Source: Streptomyces cirratus (GTDB lineage Bacteria; Actinomycetota; Actinomycetes; Streptomycetales; Streptomycetaceae). From it: DNA of 64,000 bases. Positions 33,658 to 44,318 of this stretch are shown in pieces (position 1 is the first letter of the stretch; the number at the start of each line of letters is the position of its first letter). The notes beneath the pieces were generated by a model. That model had not been told where the DNA came from, searched no databases, and worked only from the letters and a program-made list of their open reading frames with translations. The stretch spans positions 744,001-808,000 of the forward strand of contig NZ_BMVP01000001.1 of the NCBI RefSeq assembly GCF_014650775.1. The letters are read 5' to 3'. Made by a program: the position numbers and the translations under genes.

Positions 33658-35082
33658 ATGAGCCAGAGCACCGCCGACGAGAACACCACCGCCCCGCCCG
33701 AGCAGCGGCAGGCGCCGCCCGGGGCCGGCAGCGGGTCAGCCCTCGGCGGCGGCCTCAAGCAACGCCACCTGTCGATGATCGCCCTCGGCGGGGTCATCGG
33801 CGCCGGGCTCTTCGTCGGCTCCGGCGCCGGCATCGCGGCCGCGGGCCCCTCGATCGTGCTCGCGTACGCGGTGTCCGGGGTGCTGGTGATGTGCGTGATG
33901 CGGATGCTCGGCGAGATGTCCGCCGCGAACCCCGCCTCGGGCTCGTTCTCCGTACACGCGGAGCGCGCGATCGGTCCCTGGGCCGGGTTCACGGCGGGCT
34001 GGATGTTCTGGACGCTGCTGTGCGTCGGCGTCGCCATCGAGGGGATCGGCGCGGCGCACATCATGACGGGCTGGTTCCCCGGCAGCCCGTCATGGATGTG
34101 GGTGCTGCTCTTCATGGTGGTGTTCACCGTCAGCAACCTGACCGCCGTGAAGAACTTCGGCGAGTTCGAGTTCTGGTTCGCCGCCCTCAAGATCGGGGCG
34201 ATCGCGCTGTTCCTGGGCCTCGGGGTGCTGGCCGTCCTGGGGCTGCTGCCCGGGACCGCCTCCCCCGGCGCCGCACACCTCGTCCACGAGGGCGGCTTCA
34301 TGCCCGAGGGGGTGGACGGGCTGCTCGTCGGGCTGCTCGCGTCCGTGGTCGCCTACGGCGGGCTGGAGACGGTGACGATCGCGGCCGCCGAGTCGGAGGA
34401 CCCGGTCAAGGGCGTGGCCCGGGCCGTGCGGACCACCATGTGGCGGATCGCGATCGTCTACGTCGGCTCGATGCTGGTCATCGTCACGCTGCTGCCGTGG
34501 AACGACCCGTCGGTGGTCGAGCAGGGCCCGTACGCCGCCGCCCTGGACCACCTGGGCATCCCGGCGGCCGGCCAGATCATGAACGTGGTCATCCTGATCG
34601 CCCTGATGTCCGCGATGAACGCCAACATCTACGGCTCCTCGCGCATGGCCCACTCCCTGGTGACCCGGGGTCAGGGGCCGAAGGCGCTGGGGAAGGTGAG
34701 CGGCGGCGTGCCGCGCCGCGCGGTGCTTGCCTCCTCCGGCTTCGGGTTCGTCACCGTGCTGCTGTCGTACTGGTACCCGGACACCCTCTTCGCCTGGCTG
34801 CTGAACATGGTGGGCGGGGTGATCCTCGTCGTCTGGGGCTTCATCGCCGTCTCGCAGATGGTGCTGCGCCGCCGTCTGGAGCGGGAGGCGCCGGGGAAGC
34901 TGGTCGTGCGGATGTGGGGCTTCCCGTACCTGACGTGGGTGGCGCTCGCCGGGGTCGCCGGGGTGCTGGTGCTGATGGCCCTGGGCGAGGACACCCGGGT
35001 CCAGGTCGTCTTCACGGCCGGGCTGACGGCCGCCCTCGCGGTGGCCGGTCTGGTACGCGGACGGCGGGCCGCGGCCGCCTGA
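33658..35082 (+). CDS. Amino acid permease (AAT/GABA-permease type) 3
   Basis: 474 residues from the ATG at 33658 (MSQSTADENTTAPPEQRQ); an ORF extends 19 codons further upstream without a better ribosome site. Signature HLSMIALGGVIGAGLFVGSG, GEMSAANPASGSFSVHAERA, and GLETVTIAAAESEDPVKGVA. About 12 membrane segments, basic C-terminus (GRRAAAA). It follows permease 2 by 79 bp and may share its transcript. Confidence 0.93.
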   Translation: MSQSTADENTTAPPEQRQAPPGAGSGSALGGGLKQRHLSMIALGGVIGAGLFVGSGAGIAAAGPSIVLAYAVSGVLVMCVMRMLGEMSAANPASGSFSVHAERAIGPWAGFTAGWMFWTLLCVGVAIEGIGAAHIMTGWFPGSPSWMWVLLFMVVFTVSNLTAVKNFGEFEFWFAALKIGAIALFLGLGVLAVLGLLPGTASPGAAHLVHEGGFMPEGVDGLLVGLLASVVAYGGLETVTIAAAESEDPVKGVARAVRTTMWRIAIVYVGSMLVIVTLLPWNDPSVVEQGPYAAALDHLGIPAAGQIMNVVILIALMSAMNANIYGSSRMAHSLVTRGQGPKALGKVSGGVPRRAVLASSGFGFVTVLLSYWYPDTLFAWLLNMVGGVILVVWGFIAVSQMVLRRRLEREAPGKLVVRMWGFPYLTWVALAGVAGVLVLMALGEDTRVQVVFTAGLTAALAVAGLVRGRRAAAA

Positions 35083-35199
35083 GGGGCCCGCGCAGGTCGA
35101 GGCGCGTTCCGTGCGACGGCACGGGGCGCGCCTTTGTCGTGGGCGCCGAAGACAGGCGACCCTTACGTGTGTTCAGGAATAGATACTGTTAGCGTGCAG

Positions 35200-35216
35200 T
35201 TGCGCAGTGATTGCAA
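35200..35216 (+). promoter_or_regulatory. Nur-box-like operator upstream of sodF
   Basis: TTGCGC-N5-TTGCAA, 36 bp before the sodF start. This matches the Streptomyces Nur consensus TTGCAA-N5-TTGCAA with two mismatches. Nur with nickel is known to repress sodF in S. coelicolor. Confidence 0.7.
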
Positions 35217-35252
35217 TAAGCAGTTGGCACGCTGAGGGGACCGGATACACGC

Positions 35253-35909
35253 ATGGCCATCTACACGCTTCCTGAGCTTCCGTACGACTACGCGGCACTG
35301 GAGCCGGTGATCAACCCGCAGATCATCGAGCTGCACCACGACAAGCACCACGCGGCCTACGTCGCCGGCGCCAACACCACGCTGGAGCAGCTGGAGGAGG
35401 CGCGCGACAAGGAGAACTGGGGCGCGCTGAACGGCCTGGAGAAGAACCTGGCCTTCCACCTCTCCGGCCACATCCTGCACAGCATCTACTGGCACAACAT
35501 GGCCAGCCCGAAGACCGGCGAGGGCGGCGGCGAGCCGACCGCCGCGGACGGCGTCGGCGATCTCGCGGACGCGATCACCGAGTCCTTCGGCTCCTTCGCG
35601 AAGTTCAAGAAGCAGCTGACCTTCGCGGCCTCCGCCACCCAGGGCTCCGGCTGGGGCGTGCTCGCGTACGAGCCGATCAGCGGCCGCCTGATCGTCGAGC
35701 AGGTCTACGACCACCAGGGCAACGTCGGCCAGGCCTCGGTGCCGGTCCTGGTCTTCGACGCCTGGGAACACGCCTTCTACCTGCAGTACAAGAACCAGAA
35801 GGTGGACTTCATCGAGGCGATGTGGAACGTCGTCAACTGGCAGGACGTGGCCAGGCGTTACGCCGACGCCAAGGCCAACACCCCGCTGCTGATCCCCGTC
35901 AAGGGCTGA
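35253..35909 (+). CDS. sodF: Superoxide dismutase, Fe type (SodF)
   Basis: 218 residues. Fe/Mn SOD that disproportionates superoxide in the cytoplasm. The metal ligands are visible: His28 in [12 protein letters not shown], the second His in [15 protein letters not shown], and Asp and His in [14 protein letters not shown]. Streptomycetes use a nickel SOD (SodN) and this iron enzyme in a reciprocal way, with SodF made when nickel is scarce; a Nur-like box upstream supports that. The start ATG has gctgaggggacc upstream. It ends at a bidirectional hairpin. Confidence 0.96.
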   Translation: MAIYTLPELPYDYAALEPVINPQIIELHHDKHHAAYVAGANTTLEQLEEARDKENWGALNGLEKNLAFHLSGHILHSIYWHNMASPKTGEGGGEPTAADGVGDLADAITESFGSFAKFKKQLTFAASATQGSGWGVLAYEPISGRLIVEQVYDHQGNVGQASVPVLVFDAWEHAFYLQYKNQKVDFIEAMWNVVNWQDVARRYADAKANTPLLIPVKG

Positions 35910-35975
35910 TCGGCGCCACCGGCCCGGCCGCCTCGTGATCGTCTTCTCAACCTTCACCGGCGGGCGTGTACAGCG

Positions 35976-36012
35976 GAAGACCCCCGTGAGGACGTGACTC
36001 ACGGGGGTCTTC
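35976..36012. terminator. Bidirectional terminator between sodF and the DsbA-like gene
   Basis: A perfect 15-bp stem (gaagacccccgtgag with its complement), 7-nt loop, between convergent stop codons. Confidence 0.88.
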
Positions 36013-36036
36013 TGTGCCCGGGATCCCCGGGTGCGC

Positions 36037-36684
36037 CTACTCGAAGACGGGCCCCCGGGTACGGGTGCGCTTGATCTCGTAGAAGCCCGGGGTGGACGCG
36101 ACGAGCAGCGTGCCGTCCCACAGCCGGGCTGCGGCCTCGCCGCGCGGGGTCGGCGTCACGACCGGCCCGAAGAACGCCACCTCGTCGCCGTCGGCGCCGG
36201 GTACGGAGATCACCGGGGTGCCGACCTCCTGGCCGACGCGGTCGATGCCGTTGTTGTGCGAGGCGCGCAGCACCTCGTCGTACTCGTCGGAGTCGGCGTA
36301 GGCGAGCAGCTCGGCCGGGAGGCCGACCTCCGCCAGCGCCTCCGCGATGACCTCGCGGGTCGCACCCTTGTCCTCGTTGTGGATGCGGGTGCCGAGGGCC
36401 GTGTAGAGCTTGCCGGTGTACTCGTCACCGTGCTTCTGCTGGGCGGCTATGACCACGCGCACCGGCGCCCAGCCCTTGGGGCCGAGGATCTCGCGGTAGC
36501 GCTCGGGCAGGTCTTCGAGCTTGTTCTCGTTGAGGACGGCGAGGCTCATCACGTGCCAGCGGACCTCGACGTCGCGCACCTTCTCGACTTCGAGCATCCA
36601 GCGGGAGGTCATCCACGCCCAGGGGCAGATCGGGTCGAACCAGAAATCGACCGGGGTCTTCCCGCTCACCTGCGTGTCGGCCAT
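36037..36684 (-). CDS. DsbA-family oxidoreductase, mycothiol-dependent nitroreductase (Rv2466c-like)
   Basis: 215 residues from the ATG at 36684 ([20 protein letters not shown]), which has an AGGAGAG ribosome site. The thioredoxin-fold active site is [14 protein letters not shown], the CPWx motif of the actinobacterial Rv2466c family. These enzymes use mycothiol as reductant and in mycobacteria activate nitro prodrugs. The cis-Pro loop reads [10 protein letters not shown]. It may share an oxidative-stress theme with sodF, but is transcribed separately. Confidence 0.9.
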   Translation of the reverse strand: MADTQVSGKTPVDFWFDPICPWAWMTSRWMLEVEKVRDVEVRWHVMSLAVLNENKLEDLPERYREILGPKGWAPVRVVIAAQQKHGDEYTGKLYTALGTRIHNEDKGATREVIAEALAEVGLPAELLAYADSDEYDEVLRASHNNGIDRVGQEVGTPVISVPGADGDEVAFFGPVVTPTPRGEAAARLWDGTLLVASTPGFYEIKRTRTRGPVFE

Positions 36685-36810
36685 GTCTCTCCTCAGATCG
36701 TTCGCCCGTTTCCGGTCACGTTGCCCCCTCCCCAACCAGCTCAGGGCCGCTCCCATTCCCCCCGTGCGAGGATTCGAGGCAAGACCGCGATCACGCACGA
36801 AGGAGTGCAC

Positions 36811-39384
36811 GTGCCCGGAGAGAATCTGTCCCGTGACGAGGCCCGCGAACGGGCCGAGCTGCTGTCCGTCGACGGGTACGAGGTGTCCCTCGACCTGAGG
36901 TCGGCGGTGGACGAGGCCGAACCCGCCGAGGGTCCGCGAACCTTCCGGTCCGTAACGACGATCCGCTTCCGGGCCGCGACCGCGGACGCCGCCACGTTCG
37001 CCGACCTGATCGCCCCCTCGGTGAACGCGATCACCCTGAACGGTCGCGCGCTGGACCCGGCCGCCGTCTTCGACGGTTCGCGGATCGCCCTGGACGGCCT
37101 CGCCACCGAGAACGTCCTGGTGGTCGACGCGAACTGCGCCTACAGCCGCACCGGCGAGGGCATGCACCGCTTCGTGGACCCGGAGGACGGCGAGGTCTAC
37201 CTCTACACCCAGTACGAGCCGGCCGACGCCCGGCGGGTGTACGCCAACTTCGAGCAGCCCGACTTGAAGGCGCCCTACCGCTTCGAGGTCACCGCGCCCG
37301 AGGGCTGGCAGGTGTGGAGCAACGGGGCCGAGGAGTCCCGGGAGGGGCAGACGCGGCGCTTCGCCGAGACCGCGCCGATCTCCACGTACATCACCTGCGT
37401 GGTGGCGGGCCCGTACCACTACGTCACCGACACCTACACGCGCGGGGACCTGACGATCCCGCTCGGCGCGATGTGCCGCAAGGGCCTGGCTAAGCACTTC
37501 GACGCGGACGACGTCTTCCTCGTCACGAAGCAGGGCTTCGACCTGTTCCACGAGCTGTTCGACTACCCGTACCCGTTCGGCAAGTACGACCAGGCCTTCG
37601 TGCCGGAGTACAACCTGGGCGCGATGGAGAACCCGGGCATGGTGACGTTCCGGGAGGAGTACATCTTCCGCGGAAAGGTCACGCAGGCCTCGTACGAGCG
37701 GCGCGCGAACGTCATCCTGCACGAGATGGCGCACATGTGGTTCGGCGACCTGGTCACCATGAAGTGGTGGGACGACCTGTGGCTCAAGGAGTCCTTCGCC
37801 GACTTCATGGGCTCGTTCGGGCTGGTCGAGGCGACCCGGTTCGACCAGGCGTGGGTGACCTTCGCCAACAACCGCAAGGCATGGGCCTACCGGGCCGACC
37901 AGCTGCCCTCCACGCACCCGATCACGGCCGACATCCCCGACCTGGAGGCCGCGAAGCTGAACTTCGACGGCATCACGTACGCCAAGGGCGCGGCGGTGCT
38001 CAAGCAGCTCGTCGCGTACGTCGGCCGGGAGGCGTTCCTGGAAGGCGCGCGGCGCTACTTCAAGGCGAACGCGTACGGGAACACCACTTTGGACGACCTG
38101 CTGTCGGTGCTCGGGGAGGTCTCGGGCCGGGACATGGCCGAGTGGTCGCGGGCGTGGCTCCAGACGGCCGGCGTGAACGCGCTGACGCCGGAGGTGACCT
38201 ACGGCCCGGACGGCAGGATCGGTGAACTGGTGGTGGTGCAGGAGGGCGACGAGCTGCGCCCGCACCGGGTCGCGGTGGGCCTGTACCGGCTGCAGGACGG
38301 CGCCCTGGTGCGGTACGCGCGGACCGAGACGGACGTCGCCGGGGCGCGTACGGCGGTGGCGGAACTGGCCGGGCGGGAGCGGCCCGACCTGATCCTGGTC
38401 AACGACGACGACCTCACCTACTGCAAGATCCGCTTCGACGAGGGCTCGCTGGCGACGCTGCGCACCCACCTGGGCGACCTGCGGGACCCCCTCGCCCGCG
38501 CGCTGTGCTGGTCGGCGCTGTGGAACCTGACGCGCGACGCCCTGATGCCGGCCCGCGACTTCGTCTCGCTGGTCCTGTCCCACTCGGGCCGCGAGAGCGA
38601 CCTGGGGGTGCTCCAGATGCTGCACCACCAGGCGCTGACGGCAGTCACCCACTACGCGGCGCCCGAGTGGCGCGAGCAGGGCGGCCGGGTGCTGTCGGCG
38701 GTCGCCCTGCAGGAGCTGCGCTTCTCCGAGCCGGCCTCCGAGCACCAGCTGATCTGGGCCCGGTTCTTCGCGGCGGCCGCCACCACGGAGGGCGACTTCC
38801 AGCTGCTGCTGGGGCTGCTCGACGGTTCGGCGCACATCGACGGGCTGGAGGTCGACCAGGAGCTGCGCTGGGACTTCCTGCTGCCGCTGACCGCTCACGG
38901 GGCGGTGGACGAGGGCGCCCTGGCCGCGGAACTGGCGCGCGACGACACGGCGTCGGGCCGCCGCCACCACGTGCGGTGCCTGGCGGCCCGGCCGTCGGCG
39001 GCGGTGAAGGACCAGGCCTGGGCGGCGGTGGTGGAGTCGGACGCGCTGTCGAACGCGCTGGTCGAAGCCACGATCGCGGGGATGCAGCAGTCTTCGCAGC
39101 GGGCCCTCCTGGCGCCTTACACCGAGCGGTACTTCGAGGCGATCGAGCGGGTGTGGGCCGAGCGGTCGATCCAGATCGGGATGGACGTGGTGAAGGGCCT
39201 GTACCCGGCCCTGCAGGACTCGCGGGGCACGCTGGAGGCGACGGACGCGTGGCTGGCCGCGCACGAGTCGGCTCCGCCGGCGCTGCGGCGGCTGGTGGCC
39301 GAGTCCCGTGACGACCTGGCCCGCGCGCTGCGAGCCCAAGCCCATGACGCGGGCGCCACCAAGGCCGACGCCACCGCCGGCTAG
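36811..39384 (+). CDS. pepN: Aminopeptidase N (M1 metallopeptidase), copy 1
   Basis: 857 residues from a GTG at 36811 ([20 protein letters not shown]) preceded by AAGGAG. The exopeptidase motif [14 protein letters not shown] and the zinc site [13 protein letters not shown] (His near residue 304) with the distal Glu in WLKESFADF are all intact. The C-terminal ERAP1-like helical domain covers about 530-850. PepN removes N-terminal residues from peptides in the cytoplasm; no signal peptide is seen. A second full-length homologue lies at 45740-48337. Confidence 0.97.
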   Translation: MPGENLSRDEARERAELLSVDGYEVSLDLRSAVDEAEPAEGPRTFRSVTTIRFRAATADAATFADLIAPSVNAITLNGRALDPAAVFDGSRIALDGLATENVLVVDANCAYSRTGEGMHRFVDPEDGEVYLYTQYEPADARRVYANFEQPDLKAPYRFEVTAPEGWQVWSNGAEESREGQTRRFAETAPISTYITCVVAGPYHYVTDTYTRGDLTIPLGAMCRKGLAKHFDADDVFLVTKQGFDLFHELFDYPYPFGKYDQAFVPEYNLGAMENPGMVTFREEYIFRGKVTQASYERRANVILHEMAHMWFGDLVTMKWWDDLWLKESFADFMGSFGLVEATRFDQAWVTFANNRKAWAYRADQLPSTHPITADIPDLEAAKLNFDGITYAKGAAVLKQLVAYVGREAFLEGARRYFKANAYGNTTLDDLLSVLGEVSGRDMAEWSRAWLQTAGVNALTPEVTYGPDGRIGELVVVQEGDELRPHRVAVGLYRLQDGALVRYARTETDVAGARTAVAELAGRERPDLILVNDDDLTYCKIRFDEGSLATLRTHLGDLRDPLARALCWSALWNLTRDALMPARDFVSLVLSHSGRESDLGVLQMLHHQALTAVTHYAAPEWREQGGRVLSAVALQELRFSEPASEHQLIWARFFAAAATTEGDFQLLLGLLDGSAHIDGLEVDQELRWDFLLPLTAHGAVDEGALAAELARDDTASGRRHHVRCLAARPSAAVKDQAWAAVVESDALSNALVEATIAGMQQSSQRALLAPYTERYFEAIERVWAERSIQIGMDVVKGLYPALQDSRGTLEATDAWLAAHESAPPALRRLVAESRDDLARALRAQAHDAGATKADATAG

Positions 39385-39583
39385 GGCCCGGTGCGCTTCC
39401 CGCCCGGCCGCGCGGGCCCGGCCCCGGTGCCGGCCGGTGGCCGGGCGGGTCGAGCGGGTCGAGCGGAAGCGAACGGCGGTATCGGCTTTCGAACGGCCGT
39501 ACTTTAGTGCGGGCTTGTCCCGATTTGTCGACGGGAACGTAACAGGGGTTAGCGGGCCCCCGCCGTGCGGGAATCTCCGCGGC

Positions 39584-40546
39584 ATGAACCACAACGCGCC
39601 CCTCCCCCTCACCCACCTCACCGGCAGCCGCCCCCGCGTGCTCACCCTCGCGCAGCTCCGCGAGCACGGCGTCAGCGCCGCCGACGCCGCCGGCCGGGCC
39701 TGGCAGCAGATCCTCCCGGGGGTGTTCCTGCTCCACCCCGGCGCCCCGACCAGCGAGGAACGGCTGCACGCCGCCCTGCTGTACGCCGGGCGCCGCACCG
39801 CCGACGAGGCCATGATCACCGGGCTCGCAGCCCTCGCCCTGTACCGGTTCAGCGCGGCCCCGGCGCTCACGGCGCTCCCGCACATCGACGTGCTCGTCTC
39901 GAACACCCGCCGGCTCCGGTCCACCGGCGGCGTCCGGATCATCCGCGCGCACACCCCGCCCCGGCCGATGCAGGTGACCGGCCTGCCGGTCGCCCCGGTG
40001 GCCCGCGCCGTCGCCGACGCCGTCGCCCGGCTCTCCGACGCCGGCACCGTACGCCGCCTGCTGAGCGAGGCCGTCCGGGCGGGGCACTGCGAACCGGCGG
40101 CCGTGGTGCGGGAGCTGACGGTGGCCCGGCTGCTGAACCGGCCGCACGTGGTCGACGCCGTCGAGTCCCTGCTCGCCGAGGGCCGGGCCATCGCGGAGGA
40201 CCGGCTGTACCAGCTCGTACGCGGCTACGAACTCGCGGAGCCGGTCTGGAACGTGGACCTGCGGCTGCCCGGCGGCCCCCACCTCGGCGGGGTCGACGCA
40301 TACTGGCCCGATCACGCCGTCGCCGTCGAGATCGACACCCGGGCACCCCGCCAGGGCGAGGACGAGCAGTGGTCGGAGACCGTCCGGAAGCGGGACGCCC
40401 TGGAGCGGCTCGGGGTGACCGTCATCCACATCACCCCGCGCAAGCTGCGCGACTGGCCCGAGCAGCAGGCCGCGGTCGTCCGGACCGCGCTGACGGCGTC
40501 CGGCGACCGCGAGCCCGCCGCCTACCTCGTCGTACTGCCCCGGTGA
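39584..40546 (+). CDS. AbiEi-like winged-helix plus DUF559/Vsr-like nuclease-fold protein
   Basis: 320 residues from the ATG at 39584 ([20 protein letters not shown]). The N-terminal part (about 20-110) resembles the winged-helix domain that opens AbiEi-type antitoxins ([20 protein letters not shown], then [20 protein letters not shown]). The C-terminal part (about 235-305) has [20 protein letters not shown] and [20 protein letters not shown], the core of DUF559/very-short-patch-repair-like PD-(D/E)xK folds. Such proteins are common and unlinked in actinobacteria; function unknown. No toxin gene is adjacent, so a toxin-antitoxin role is not supported here. Confidence 0.75.
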   Translation: MNHNAPLPLTHLTGSRPRVLTLAQLREHGVSAADAAGRAWQQILPGVFLLHPGAPTSEERLHAALLYAGRRTADEAMITGLAALALYRFSAAPALTALPHIDVLVSNTRRLRSTGGVRIIRAHTPPRPMQVTGLPVAPVARAVADAVARLSDAGTVRRLLSEAVRAGHCEPAAVVRELTVARLLNRPHVVDAVESLLAEGRAIAEDRLYQLVRGYELAEPVWNVDLRLPGGPHLGGVDAYWPDHAVAVEIDTRAPRQGEDEQWSETVRKRDALERLGVTVIHITPRKLRDWPEQQAAVVRTALTASGDREPAAYLVVLPR

Positions 40547-40937
40547 ACGGGAGCGCGGCCGGGGGCCGGCCCGGCCGCGAGCCGGAGCCGCGAGCCGGAG
40601 CCGTGGCCGGCGCCCGGCGAAGGCCTCCCCCAATTTCATAACGCGCGCACGCGCGTGCGCTGAACGGACGGAAGTTGTCACACCTGCGGTGCGTCCGGGC
40701 GCGGGTTCCAGCCTGACACTCCGCCAGAAAGTCGACAAGTCAACTCACTGACCCCCGCAAGTCGCCCCCCTATGCCCCGTTGCATCCCCGCTGGCGCATC
40801 CTCCACGGTGGCGAGAGTCCGCCATGTCAGGTCTCGGTCAATGACATGTCTCCCCAAACAGTGGTCACTTGCGCAAGGCTGACCGGTCATCCGGCACCGA
40901 AATCCGGACCGTATCTTTCTCTTAGCCAGGGATGCTG
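40547..40937 (+). promoter_or_regulatory. Upstream region of the subtilase gene
   Basis: About 390 bp without a supportable gene. At 40641-40660 there is a strict purine-pyrimidine alternation containing the perfect palindrome gcgcacgcgcgtgcgc (40645-40660). The subtilase promoter is expected nearer 40900 (a TATCTT hexamer lies at about 40912), but I cannot fix it. Confidence 0.4.
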
Positions 40938-43900
40938 ATGACCCTCGAATCCCCCAGCTCCATATCCGGGGCAATACCGGCCTCCAGGCGCGTCGCCCGC
41001 GTCGCGGCGGCCGCAGGCCTGGTGGCCGCGCTCTGCGCGTCCGGGGCGATGCCCGTCTTCGCCGCGACGGGAGCCACTGACCCCGGCGCCCCGACGGCGG
41101 TCAAGTCCGCGGACCAGAAGCTCGGCTCGTCCGACGCGGAACTGCTCCGGGACGCCAAGGCCAAGGGCGACGCGACCGTCACCGTCATGGTGGCCACCGC
41201 GCCCGGTCAGACCAAGCAGGTCGCCGACCAGCTGGGCGCCGTACAGGGCGCTTCGGTGGGCCAGACGAACGACAAGCTCGGCTACGTGCGCGCCACGATC
41301 CCCACCGGCAAGGCCGAGGCCGCGCTGAGGGAAGCCGGCAAGCTGTCCTCGGTCCACGCCATGGACCTCAAGCACGAGATCCAGCTGTCGGACCCGCGGC
41401 CTGACTCGGGCAAGGACGCCGGCGCGAGCAAGAAGACCGCGGCCGAGACCTACCCGGGGCCGGGCAAGGACACCCCGGCGAAGAACCCGTACAACCCGTC
41501 CTTCGAGACGGGCGCGGTCGACTTCGTCGCCAAGAACCCGCAGGCCGACGGCCGCGGCGTGACCATCGGCATCCTGGACTCCGGCGTCGACCTCGCGCAC
41601 CCCGCGCTGCAGAAGACCACCACCGGCGAGCGCAAGATCGTCGACTGGGTCACCGCGACCGACCCGATCACGGACAACGACGCCACCTGGCGCGCCCAGA
41701 TCACCCCGGTCACGGCCACGGGCGGGACCTTCACCGCGGGCGGCCAGAGCTGGAAGGCCCCGGAGGGCTCGTACCAGTGGAGCCGCTTCAGCGAGTCGAT
41801 CACCGCGACCGGTGACGAGAAGGGCGACGTCAACCGGGACGGGGACACCACCGACCGGTTCGGCATGCTCTACGACGCCGCCGCCGGCACCGTCCGCGTC
41901 GACACCGACCAGGACGGCGACTTCACGAACAACGAGCCGATGAAGCCGTACAAGGACGGCTACCAGATCGGCTACTTCGGCACGGACAACCCGGCGACCG
42001 ACGTCGCCGAGCGGATCCCGTTCGTGATCCAGATCCGCAAGGACGTCCCGATGGACCCGCTGGGTGGTGACTGGGTCGGCAAGAAGGCCGACTTCGTCAA
42101 CATCGGCATCATCGAGTCCGAGCACGGCACGCACGTCGCGGGCATCACCGCCGCCAACAGCCTCTTCGGCGGCAAGATGAACGGCGAGGCGCCCGGCGCC
42201 AAGATCGTCTCCTCGCGCGCCTGCTCGTGGTCCGGCGGCTGCACCAACGTCGCGCTGACCGAGGGCATGATCGACCTGGTCGCCAACCGTGGCGTGGACA
42301 TCGTCAACATGTCCATCGGCGGTCTCCCTGCGCTCAACGACGGCAACAACGCCCGCGCCGAGCTCTACAAGAACCTGATCGACACCTACGGCGTCCAGCT
42401 GGTCATCTCGGCCGGCAACGAGGGCCCGGGCGTCAACACGATCGGCGACCCCGGTCTCGCGGACAAGGTCATCTCCGTGGGCGCCGCGGTCTCCAAGGAG
42501 ACCTGGGCCGCCAACTACGGCTCCGGCGTGACCAAGAAGTACAACATGTTCCCCTTCTCCTCGCGCGGTCCGCGTGAGGACGGCGGCATGACTCCGACCC
42601 TCACCGCCCCCGGTGCGGCCATCAACACCACGCAGACCTGGCTGCCCGGCTCCCCGGTGAAGGAGGCCGGCTACACCCTGCCGGCCGGTTACTCCATGCT
42701 CCAGGGCACCTCGATGTCCTCGCCGCAGGCGACGGGCGCCAGCGCCCTGCTGCTGTCGGCCGCCAAGCAGCAGCACCTGGCGGTGACCCCGGCGAGCCTG
42801 CGCGTGGCGCTCACCAGCACCGCGAAGAGGATCGACGACGTCCCGGCGCACGCCCAGGGCGCGGGTCTGATCAACATCGTCGGCGCGTGGGAGTCCCTCC
42901 AGCGCGGCGCGAAGGCCAACGAGTTCACCGTCAAGGCGCCGGTCGACACCGCGATCGACCAGTTCCTCAAGACCCCGGGCTTCGGCACCGGCCTCTACGA
43001 CCGCGAGGGCGGCCTGAAGGTCGGCCAGAAGAAGGTCTACGACGTCGTCGTCACCCGCACCACGGGCGTCAAGTACGGCACCCGGCACAACCTGAGCTGG
43101 CGCAACAACGACGGGACCTTCAAGGTCGTCGGCGGCTACGACTACGTCACCCTGCCGCTGAACAAGCCCGTCACCATCAAGGTCGAGGCCAACGTCAAGT
43201 CGGCCGGCGTGCACAGCGGCATCCTGCAGCTGGACGACGAGACCACCGAGGGCATCGACAAGCAGATCATGACCACGGTCGTCGCCTCGGCCCCGCTGGC
43301 GAAGCCGTCGTTCGCGCTGTCGGACACCTCCTCGGTCCAGCGCAACAGCCACAAGTCGTACTTCGTGACGGTCCCGCAGGGCGCCAAGACCCTTGAGGTC
43401 GCCCTCGGCGGCCTCGCGGCCGGCAGCCAGACGCGTTTCATCTCGATCCACCCGTACGGCACGGGCGTCGAGGACAGCGCGACGACCCAGTGCTACCCGA
43501 ACTACGACAACCCGGCGAACCAGTGCCGCCCCGACCTGCGCTCCTACGCCGACCCGACCCCGGGCGTCTGGGAGATCGAGGTCGAGGCGCGCCGTACGTC
43601 GCCGCTGCTCGACAACCCGTTCAAGCTGGACGTCTCGGTCCTCGGCGCCACCTTCGACCCCGCGGTCAAGGTGCTCTCCGAGGTCAAGCAGGGTGCCCCG
43701 GCGCCCGTCCAGTGGAGCATCAAGAACGACGCCGCGGCCATCGCTGGCGGCAAGCTCAAGGGCGGCCCGCTCGGCTCCGCGAAGGTCGCCAAGCCGACCA
43801 TCGCCGCCGGTGAGACCCAGACCAGCGAGGTCACGGTCGGCGAGGGCGTCTCGCGCCTCGACGTCGCGATCGGCAAGGTCTCCGACGCCGCCGCCGACCT

Positions 43901-44273
43901 CGACCTCGAGGTCTACAAGGACGGTGTCAAGGTCGGCTCCTCCGCCGACGGCGACTCCGAGGAGGCCGTGAGCCTGCTCAACCCGGCCGCCGGCACCTAC
44001 AGCATCAAGGTGATCGGCTACGCCGTCCCGTCCGGCAGCACCACGTACGACTACCGCGACGTGTACTTCTCGGCCGCCCTGGGCTCCGTCCAGGTCGACG
44101 AGGCCGCCGCGGTGAGCCTCGCCAACGGCGCGAGCGCGCAGGTCTCGGCGAACGTCCTGGTCAGCAGCCCGGCCCCCGAGGGCCGGCAGTTCTTCGGCCA
44201 GGTCCAGCTGCTGAACGGCCGCGGTACCGCCGCGGGCACCGGCAGCGTGCAGATCGAGAAGGTCCTGCCGTAG
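40938..44273 (+). CDS. Secreted S8 subtilase, tripeptidyl-peptidase-II-like
   Basis: About 1111 residues. The ATG at 40938 has AGGGA 6 bp upstream; an ATG 6 bp earlier is possible. A signal peptide covers about residues 1-42 (VARVAAAAGLVAALCASGAM, cleavage after VFA). An I9-like propeptide (about 70-150, TVTVMVATAPGQTKQ) follows. The catalytic triad is Asp in TIGILDSGVDLAHP (about 215), His in SEHGTHVAGITAA (about 395) and Ser in LQGTSMSSPQATGA (about 592). The roughly 180-residue spacing between Asp and His, against about 30 in subtilisin, is the insertion typical of tripeptidyl peptidase II. The C-terminal 400 residues are beta-rich with a PPC-like end. A role in extracellular protein digestion is likely. 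Confidence 0.93.
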   Translation: MTLESPSSISGAIPASRRVARVAAAAGLVAALCASGAMPVFAATGATDPGAPTAVKSADQKLGSSDAELLRDAKAKGDATVTVMVATAPGQTKQVADQLGAVQGASVGQTNDKLGYVRATIPTGKAEAALREAGKLSSVHAMDLKHEIQLSDPRPDSGKDAGASKKTAAETYPGPGKDTPAKNPYNPSFETGAVDFVAKNPQADGRGVTIGILDSGVDLAHPALQKTTTGERKIVDWVTATDPITDNDATWRAQITPVTATGGTFTAGGQSWKAPEGSYQWSRFSESITATGDEKGDVNRDGDTTDRFGMLYDAAAGTVRVDTDQDGDFTNNEPMKPYKDGYQIGYFGTDNPATDVAERIPFVIQIRKDVPMDPLGGDWVGKKADFVNIGIIESEHGTHVAGITAANSLFGGKMNGEAPGAKIVSSRACSWSGGCTNVALTEGMIDLVANRGVDIVNMSIGGLPALNDGNNARAELYKNLIDTYGVQLVISAGNEGPGVNTIGDPGLADKVISVGAAVSKETWAANYGSGVTKKYNMFPFSSRGPREDGGMTPTLTAPGAAINTTQTWLPGSPVKEAGYTLPAGYSMLQGTSMSSPQATGASALLLSAAKQQHLAVTPASLRVALTSTAKRIDDVPAHAQGAGLINIVGAWESLQRGAKANEFTVKAPVDTAIDQFLKTPGFGTGLYDREGGLKVGQKKVYDVVVTRTTGVKYGTRHNLSWRNNDGTFKVVGGYDYVTLPLNKPVTIKVEANVKSAGVHSGILQLDDETTEGIDKQIMTTVVASAPLAKPSFALSDTSSVQRNSHKSYFVTVPQGAKTLEVALGGLAAGSQTRFISIHPYGTGVEDSATTQCYPNYDNPANQCRPDLRSYADPTPGVWEIEVEARRTSPLLDNPFKLDVSVLGATFDPAVKVLSEVKQGAPAPVQWSIKNDAAAIAGGKLKGGPLGSAKVAKPTIAAGETQTSEVTVGEGVSRLDVAIGKVSDAAADLDLEVYKDGVKVGSSADGDSEEAVSLLNPAAGTYSIKVIGYAVPSGSTTYDYRDVYFSAALGSVQVDEAAAVSLANGASAQVSANVLVSSPAPEGRQFFGQVQLLNGRGTAAGTGSVQIEKVLP

Positions 44274-44288
44274 TACGCAGCACACCGG

Positions 44289-44318
44289 AGGGGCGGCGCT
44301 CGGTCGAGCGCCGCCCCT
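44289..44318 (+). terminator. Subtilase terminator
   Basis: A 14-bp stem (aggggcggcgctcg with its complement), about 15 bp past the stop codon. Confidence 0.8.

Noticed and set aside
39584..40546. AbiE-type toxin-antitoxin system
   Set aside because: Only a single gene with an AbiEi-like N-terminal domain is present; no AbiEii nucleotidyltransferase lies beside it.
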